Source of the DNA: CBDFNC01 sp965249895
GTDB lineage: Bacteria > Pseudomonadota > Gammaproteobacteria > Enterobacterales > CBDFNC01
Reading direction: 5' to 3'
DNA: 64,000 bases
Assembly (NCBI GenBank): GCA_965249895.1
Contig: CBDFNC010000005.1
Coordinates: 1,302,001-1,366,000, forward strand
Positions 58,639-64,000 of this stretch are shown in pieces; position 1 is the first letter of the stretch, and each line of letters begins with the position of its first letter. The translations under genes were made by a program, and so were the position numbers. A model generated the notes under the pieces. It did not search any database. It was not told the DNA's origin and saw nothing but the letters and a program-made list of their open reading frames with translations.

Positions 58639-60693
58639 TTAATAGTCGTATCGTAAGGCTACCCCGATCGTCAGGGGCTCGCCTATCTGACGGACTTGAG
58701 GCAGGCCAGGTAGCGGCAACCTGTATGCATTGGTGAAATACTCTTTGTCAAACAGGTTATCTGCGTAGGTTTCAAGGGTGATCCCGTTAGTCCAGCGGTA
58801 ACCTGCCCGTAAGTTAACCAGCGCGTAACTGTCGACCTTGATGGTGTTGGCCAGATCCGTATACATATCACCTTTATATACCTGCTCCAAACGGCCAAAT
58901 AGGCCCGTTCCCTGGTCATAACTCAGGGATGCGGTTGAGCTGAGTTTAGGAGTGAACTGGGTGCGATTCCCGCTGTATTTCCCGCTGCCATAACTAGCTT
59001 TGGTATAACCCAAGTTCCAACCTAGCTGCCACGCGCCGCCCAGGAAGGCATTTAAGTCCAGCTCCGCCCCTTTACTGGTGGCTGAGCCGGCGTTAACTGT
59101 GTCAACGACACTGGTACTACTGATACTCAGGCCATGAACATCTTTAATATCGAGGTAAAAGAGGTTGATGCCCAGGTCCAGCCTGTGATCCCATAGCGAT
59201 GTCTTTACACCGAGTTCGTAATCCAACGACGTTTGCGGATCAAATTTGGCTTTGTCAGGGTTTGCCGCTGTGAAGTTAAATCCGCCTGGCTGATACCCCT
59301 GGGAGACGCTGGTATAAAGTAAGGTGTCGTGATGTACCTGGTAGGACAAGGCCAGCTTGGGCAATACTTTATTCCAATGGTCGCTCTGAGAGTAAGAAAC
59401 ACCGGCGTGATTGGCAAAATCCGTTTTCCTTTCATCTCGCTGCCAGCGTAACCCAGGGGTTACCTCGAAGTGGCTACCCAGGGGAATACTGGCTTGGCCA
59501 AAGATGGCATACTGCCTGCCTTTAATATCCGTGAATAAATTATTGTTAAACATAGGCATCGCCGGGAACGAGCTGCCGTTTTCCACCGCATCGTACTTGT
59601 CGTCAGCAGTGTACAAACCGGCGACCCAGCGGACCCCACCTCCCTGGGTAGAGTTAATCCGCAATTCCGTATTCGTGGCTTTTAACTTAGAAGTATCGAA
59701 GAAATAGGCACCTTCCACACAGCCGAACGACTGCATCGGTGGTGGAAACATACAGGTGCTGGCGTTGCTGCGGTCAAAATCCGACTGATGCTCGATATCT
59801 GTTGTTTTGTGGCCCAGGTGCCAACTCAGGTCAAACGTGTCAAAGCTGTAAGCCAGCTTTAACGCCTGTTGATTGCTTTTTATTTTATTGAAGGTGTCCA
59901 CTTCCTGTTTGGTATCATAAAAAGTGGTACCGTCAACCGCCGAAAAAGCAGCGCCGCCATTATCCTTGTCGGTCCTGTCCACGAGCAAATCCATCACTAA
60001 CCGCTCACTGATGCGCCAGTTTGCCCTGATATTAAACTGGCGTTCGTCCAACGTATCGTAATGGCCTCTGTTCTGATAGGTATTGTTCAGGTAACCATCG
60101 GACTTAATCCCCCGCGCAGATAGGGTCACTGCCAAGGTTTCAGGGATAAGCTCCCCGGATACCAAGCCTTCGAGTTTACGCTTACCATTAGAAGCCCCTT
60201 CAACCCTTGCACTGGCGGTTAATTCTTCGCTGGGAGGTCGAGTGATCACGTTTATCACACCACCAATACTGGAGTGACCGTAGACTGTACTTTGCGAGCC
60301 GCGTAATATCTCTACCCGCTCTACATTAAGCAAGCCAATATCCAAGCCGTAAGAGGAAGAGTGAGGGATACCGTCCACGAATACGGTAATAGGGGTTTCC
60401 CGGTTAAATACTGACGTTGTCAGCCCACGAAACGTTGGCGAACTGAAGGCTCCGTAATTCTTGGTAACCACCATGTTAGGCAGTTTACCCATCAACTGTT
60501 CGATGGAATCTATGCCTGCGTCCTGCAGCTCCTCACCAGATAACACCTGGATCGGTATAGGTAGCTTGTGTACGTCTTCCTCCATCTTATTGGCTGTCAC
60601 CACCATCACCTCATGCCTGCGTTCATCTTTGGCACTGGCAAATGAACAAAACAACCCGGCGACTATCCCCGCTGCCCAATATTTCTGACCCAT
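58639..60693 (-). CDS. TonB-dependent siderophore receptor (FyuA-like)
   Basis: 684 residues from the ATG at 60693. AGGGA lies 9 bases upstream of it but directly touches the other ATG at 60702. A signal peptide (WAAGIVAGLFCSFASA) is followed by a TonB-box-like stretch (HEVMVVTA), the plug domain (PITVFVDGIPHSSSYG, VERVEILRGSQSTVYGHSSI) and a beta-barrel ending in an aromatic-type residue (VALRYDY). It imports the metal-loaded chelator across the outer membrane using TonB energy. A Fur-like box lies 70-90 bases upstream. Confidence 0.93.
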   Translation of the reverse strand: MGQKYWAAGIVAGLFCSFASAKDERRHEVMVVTANKMEEDVHKLPIPIQVLSGEELQDAGIDSIEQLMGKLPNMVVTKNYGAFSSPTFRGLTTSVFNRETPITVFVDGIPHSSSYGLDIGLLNVERVEILRGSQSTVYGHSSIGGVINVITRPPSEELTASARVEGASNGKRKLEGLVSGELIPETLAVTLSARGIKSDGYLNNTYQNRGHYDTLDERQFNIRANWRISERLVMDLLVDRTDKDNGGAAFSAVDGTTFYDTKQEVDTFNKIKSNQQALKLAYSFDTFDLSWHLGHKTTDIEHQSDFDRSNASTCMFPPPMQSFGCVEGAYFFDTSKLKATNTELRINSTQGGGVRWVAGLYTADDKYDAVENGSSFPAMPMFNNNLFTDIKGRQYAIFGQASIPLGSHFEVTPGLRWQRDERKTDFANHAGVSYSQSDHWNKVLPKLALSYQVHHDTLLYTSVSQGYQPGGFNFTAANPDKAKFDPQTSLDYELGVKTSLWDHRLDLGINLFYLDIKDVHGLSISSTSVVDTVNAGSATSKGAELDLNAFLGGAWQLGWNLGYTKASYGSGKYSGNRTQFTPKLSSTASLSYDQGTGLFGRLEQVYKGDMYTDLANTIKVDSYALVNLRAGYRWTNGITLETYADNLFDKEYFTNAYRLPLPGLPQVRQIGEPLTIGVALRYDY

Positions 60694-60761
60694 AGTAATC
60701 ATTCCCTAAGCCTTTCGCTGTTCTTCTCTGAGTGTGTACCTCAGATACCTGCTAGAACTGG

Positions 60762-60780
60762 TAATGATACTCATTTACAA
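60762..60780 (-). promoter_or_regulatory. Fur-like box between the TonB receptor and the decayed ABC pair
   Basis: TAATGATACTCATTTACAA on the plus strand fits the Fur consensus well. It is placed to control the receptor and, formerly, the divergent ABC genes. The surrounding 83 bases resemble 15219-15303 upstream of the AraC regulator. Confidence 0.7.
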
Positions 60781-60832
60781 ATAAGCATGTTGACCCTATC
60801 AGGAGTCTTAATGACCAATAAGGGATTGTGCT

Positions 60833-62104
60833 TTGACAGCAGCAAAAAACAATACTAAAGGCGGAAGCATATTAAGGGGAAATATTGGAAGAGGTTTCGA
60901 AGAAAAGGCCGCTGCTTATTACCAGTCCCTTGCCCAAATGAACAGACAGGCATCACAGCTGATCCGCAGTATTGCAGCATTAAGAATGCTGCCAGGAGCA
61001 ACAGGAAGCGGGGCTCCGCTGGCTAAGAGTATTAAATCTTATAGTCGAGTTGTTGATAACTGGATGCAAGCTGCAAGCTGGCCCTTCCCCCTGCTCAAGG
61101 TCAGCCTGGATATCAGCTTTGTCGTTTTACTTCCAGCTACCGCTTGGTTCACGTAAACGGTCGAGCTAAATGTCGCTAGCTTTGTACTCTTTACGATGCT
61201 GGGTCTGAGCCTAACCGAGCCGTTTTATAACTTGCTGATGTTCACTGGATTCTTGAACCGGATATTGCAAGGCGTAAAACGCATTGAAGGTATCCAGGAT
61301 TCGCCAACCATCAAAACCGGTCGACTCGAATGCGGAGCCGCACCTGCTCATATCGAGTTAAACAAGCTGAGTTTCCGTTTTCCACAACGATGCGTTGAGG
61401 GAGGTTTCCCTTTGCATTAAACCAGGTGAAAAAATTGCGATTGTAGGGGCTTCGGGTTCAGGTAAAAGCACCCTGATAAAACTGCTTTGCGGTTTCTATA
61501 CCGCTACCGAGGCACAGCTTCACTACAACGGACACAATATCACCGACTTTAAGGAGACGGACTTCTACAGCCAACTTGGAATAGTGATGCAGCAGAATCA
61601 TATTTTAAACCCAGTGTCCGGGAAAATGTAGCCATGGGTAACCCGGTGAGCGATGAGCAGATATGGCAGACGTTATCATTATGTGAAGCCGATGGCTTTA
61701 TCGCCGAAAAGCCGGCCAAACTCGATACCATTCTGGGCGGAAATACAAGCCGTTTAAGTGGCGGTGAGCAACAGCGCATCGCCATAGCTCGCGCATTGAT
61801 CAAGGACGCCAATGTCTATTTTCTGGATGAAGCCACCAGCTTTTTTGACCCTCAGATTGAGCTCACACTACTTACCCGTCTGTTGCAGGAACTAAAACAA
61901 CAAACCCTGTTGTTTGTCACGCACCGGCTGTCGATGGCACAAAAGGCCGACAAGATAATCGTGATGGAAACGGGAAAAGTGATGGGATTTGCCCCGCATC
62001 AGGAGTTACTGCTCCATTGTCAGGAGTATCGTCAGCTCTTGCTAATTCAAGACACCTTCACCCAAGTTCAAGAATCAATCACTAAAGAGGCCTATTTTGC
62101 TTAA
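60833..62104 (+). pseudogene. Broken ABC half-transporter, first of a decayed pair
   Basis: The reading resembles a YbtP-type protein from the third or fourth membrane segment onward (EKAAAYYQSLAQMNRQASQL, LTEPFYNLLMFTGFLNRILQ), then an ATPase domain (GASGSGKST, LSGGEQQRIAIARALI, VYFLDEATSFFD). Lesions: an N-terminal part of about 190 residues is missing, TAA lies in frame at 61154-61156, and frameshifts occur near 61390 and 61612. Motif residues themselves are intact, suggesting recent decay. It overlaps the next pseudogene exactly as a working pair would. Confidence 0.85.
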
Positions 62105-63189
62105 GACATTAGTAACCTTGCCTTTATTTAAGGCGAAAGATTTAGCCAAAAGTATCGCGCTATCGATGGGCGAAGGCATATGCATGGGGTTGCCCTATGG
62201 CTTTTTTATTCTCATAGTGCAGCAACTGCTTAAACCTACTCCAGACTGGCAGGTGATCCAGCAGTCCGTCGCTGTAATTGCGGTTATTTTGGTTGTCCGT
62301 ATTTGGTTTACTCGCCAGGCCATGCTGCACACTGGCATGATGACCTATCATACCTGTGCGTCTATGCGGCAGAAGCTGGCAAACCACTTCTTTCGCGTGC
62401 CTATGGGGTTTTTCCAGCAGCATGATTCGGGTCAACTGAGCCAGTGCATGAACAAAGATGTGGAGTTTACAGAAGGCATTCTTCCCACTTTTTTTCTCAG
62501 TTTATCGCCACTATAAGCTTGCTGGGTTTAGTTTGCACGCTCCTGTTTTACTATGACTGGCGCCTTGCAGCCAGTTTGCTTGCCGGTGTCCCTCTGGCTG
62601 TACTGACGCAAAGCCTGCTTATTCGCCGCAGCAATCAAATGTCTGCGAAATTACTTAACTGCATGGGACAAACCAACCACCCATCATGGATTGGGTTCTT
62701 GGGATCAGAGAAACCCGCCTCAGTGGCAACGGAGAAAAACGATTTTCCTCCCTAGCGGGACAAATTGAGTTCACCAGGGAGACCAGTGTTAAACACGAAC
62801 TGGCCGTAGGTATGGTCCCTATGCTGTTTATCTTACTGTCTGAAGCCGGTTTTATACTTTTCCTTGTGTTTGGGCTACACCTGTACTTTACCCAACAATT
62901 GGAGCTTACCGTCTTTCTGGTATTTCTCATCGCTTCGGTCAGAGTCTATCGAACCTTGGCCCATCTTGCCCTGACCATGGCCGAGTCACGTTTTATAGAA
63001 CAAGCGGCCAAACGACTTACGGCCCTGCTCGCCACCCCAGAGATTAAATCCGAGGGCAAATCCGCAGAGATCACGGGTAAGCTCACAGTCACCGACCTGA
63101 GTTTTAGTTATGACGGGCCCGAAAGCGCCACAAAAAAGCGGGTTATCGACCAAATTAGCTTTTCGGCGAAGCCAGGCACACTCTCAGCT
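62097..63189 (+). pseudogene. Broken ABC half-transporter, second of a decayed pair
   Basis: It begins at a TTG at 62097 overlapping the previous frame (MLKTLVTLPLFKAKDLAKSI) and resembles a YbtQ-type protein through its membrane domain. Frames shift in a T7 run at 62489-62495 and again near 62670-62690. The third piece (DWVLGIRETRLSGNGEKRFS onward) reaches the start of the ATPase domain (LTVTDLSFSYDGP) and is cut at about 63189, just before the expected Walker A. The nucleotide-binding domain is lost. Confidence 0.85.
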
Positions 63190-63198
63190 ACTCGCTGA

Positions 63199-63630
63199 CG
63201 ATCTCTCATATCAGAAGCTCTGGAACCAGGTGCCAATCCAGGCTTAAAGCAGGATTTTTAGCCAGTTTTCAAAAAATACCTAAAGATTGCATAGTTCGAA
63301 CACAACTAAAAAGGTAAATGACCTGGTTGGATTCCAATTATTACCTGGACAATTATCCACGCATGAACAAACCGGGCAGCTTCAGAGACGCTGATCCAGT
63401 CATAGGGTTCAGACAGTACATGTGCCAATGGGTAGCGATGAAATTATGCTTAACGCTTTTAAAGCAGAGGGGACATTTGACATAGTGCGCCCATATGGAT
63501 AATGCCGAGGGGACATACGGCTTCGCTGCTAACTCAGGTCACTGGATTATCGGGTCAAGCCCGATAATGACAGGGAGTTGGACGCAGAGTCTAGCGTGGG
63601 GTGACACACGCCAGTGCTTCTATTTTAGGA
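63199..63630. other. 432-base stretch without a recognised gene
   Basis: After the ABC breakpoint the DNA shows no family I recognise. The 10-mer GAGGGGACAT occurs at 63467-63476 and 63507-63516. A diverged version of the downstream repeat (GGATTATCGGGTCAAGCCCG) begins near 63544. Confidence 0.4.
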
Positions 63631-63960
63631 CGCTGGCCCCCAGGTCAGGCTCAGGATGATATTCGGCTGCGCGTTTAATTAACGACGCTGGACCCCGGGT
63701 CAGGCCTGGGGTGATATTCGGCTGCGCGTTTAATTAAGGACACTGGATCCCAGGTCAGGCCCGGGATGATATTCGGCTGCGCTTCTATTTTAGGACGCTG
63801 GACCCCGGGTCTAGCCCGGGGTGATATTCGGCTGCGCTTCTATTTTAGGACGCTGGACCCCGGGTCTAGCCCGGGGTGATATTCGGCTGCGCTTCTATTT
63901 TAGGACGCTGGACCCCGGGTCTAGCCCGGAGTGATATTCGGCTGCGCCGAATATCACTTT
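63631..63960. repeat. Six tandem 55-bp repeats, each with a GC-rich hairpin
   Basis: Units start at 63631, 63686, 63741, 63796, 63851 and 63906, exactly 55 bases apart, and the last three are nearly identical. Each contains an inverted repeat such as CCCCGGG-TCTA-GCCCGGGG, then TGATATTCGGCTGCGC and an AT-rich tail. The first three use GGTCAGGC in the hairpin, the last three GGTCTAGC, showing local spread of one version. No spacers separate the units, so this is not CRISPR. The core resembles widespread intergenic palindromes of proteobacteria. Confidence 0.9.
63936..63960 (-). terminator. Perfect hairpin at the end of the repeat array
   Basis: GTGATATTCGGC-TGC-GCCGAATATCAC is a perfect 12-bp stem formed where the last repeat meets a reversed copy of its own segment. 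It overlaps the stop codon of the minus-strand gene entering from the right, so it may end that transcript. No clear T-run follows. Confidence 0.5.
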
Positions 63961-64000
63961 ACGATTTCGTATCCTGCTTCTTTCCAGCCACGAAAACCAC
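63954..64000 (-). CDS. C-terminal end of a probable rhodanese-like protein (partial)
   Basis: The last 14 codons before TGA at 63954-63956 read GFRGWKEAGYEIVK. The pattern GG-[FW]-x-[GA]-WKEAGYP-V is typical of the C-terminus of single-domain rhodaneses (sulfurtransferases). Everything upstream is outside the window, so this rests on a very short match. The stop codon lies inside the repeat-derived hairpin. Confidence 0.45.
   Translation of the reverse strand, partial: GFRGWKEAGYEIVK

Noticed and set aside
63359..63500. Short frames after the decayed ABC pair (for example PMGSDEIMLNAFKAEG)
   Set aside because: Too short and matched to no family I recognise; not annotated as a gene.
63631..63960. 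Regular repeats considered as a CRISPR array
   Set aside because: The units are contiguous with no unique spacers, and the 55-bp unit is itself palindromic; no cas gene is near.

Overview
The window looks like the chromosome of a marine gammaproteobacterium, probably Alteromonadales of the Thalassomonas/Colwellia/Shewanella kind. This is inferred from the E. coli-like housekeeping genes (iscRSUA-hscBA-fdx, trmJ, suhB, pepB), from IscR and Fur sites that fit gammaproteobacterial consensus motifs, and from a moderate GC content. No rRNA, tRNA or CRISPR array was seen.

Layout. 1-9.3 kb: the isc Fe-S assembly operon on the minus strand (iscR, iscS, iscU, iscA, hscB, hscA, fdx). A divergent MocR regulator/EamA permease pair separates it from its usual partners iscX and pepB. 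9.3-11.1 kb: trmJ and the divergent suhB. 11.1-13.5 kb: a gene graveyard with a LysR-like remnant, a yafNO toxin-antitoxin pair killed by a truncation and one nonsense codon, an intact cold-shock gene, two attC-like imperfect palindromes, and pieces of a tyrosine recombinase and transposases. 13.6-15.0 kb: a stand-alone condensation-superfamily acyltransferase.

15.5-60.7 kb: a large iron-regulated NRPS/PKS cluster of the yersiniabactin/pyochelin/micacocidin type. A PchR/YbtA-like AraC regulator precedes six megasynthases: M1 KS-AT-KR-ACP-Cy-A(MT)-PCP; M2 TubC-Cy-A-PCP; M3 FAAL-ACP-KS-(no AT)-ACP-Cy-A-PCP; M4 KS-AT-KR-ACP; M5 Cy-A-PCP-Ox; M6 TubC-Cy-A-PCP. They are followed by a discrete thioesterase, an FAD oxidoreductase, a PLP trans-sulfuration-type enzyme, a two-domain OsmC-like protein and a YbtX/RhtX-like MFS transporter. 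On the minus strand are two YbtP/YbtQ-like ABC half-transporters and a FyuA-like TonB receptor. Fur-like boxes stand before the regulator, M1, M3 and the receptor. The most economical reading is a lipid-started poly-thiazoline/thiazole metallophore. M3 would load a fatty acid through its FAAL domain, then M4, M5 and M6, and then M1 and M2, would extend it. The discrete thioesterase would release the product, and the receptor, ABC pair and MFS protein would take back the loaded chelator. No salicylate synthase, thiazolinyl-imine reductase or integrated terminal thioesterase is present.

53.5-54.9 kb: a small YjfB-like gene and an IS200/IS605-type insertion split the synthesis and uptake halves. 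60.8-63.2 kb: a second ABC pair, divergent from the receptor, is broken by stops, frameshifts and truncation. 63.6-64 kb: six tandem 55-bp repeats, each with a GC-rich hairpin, run into the last codons of a probable rhodanese-like gene.
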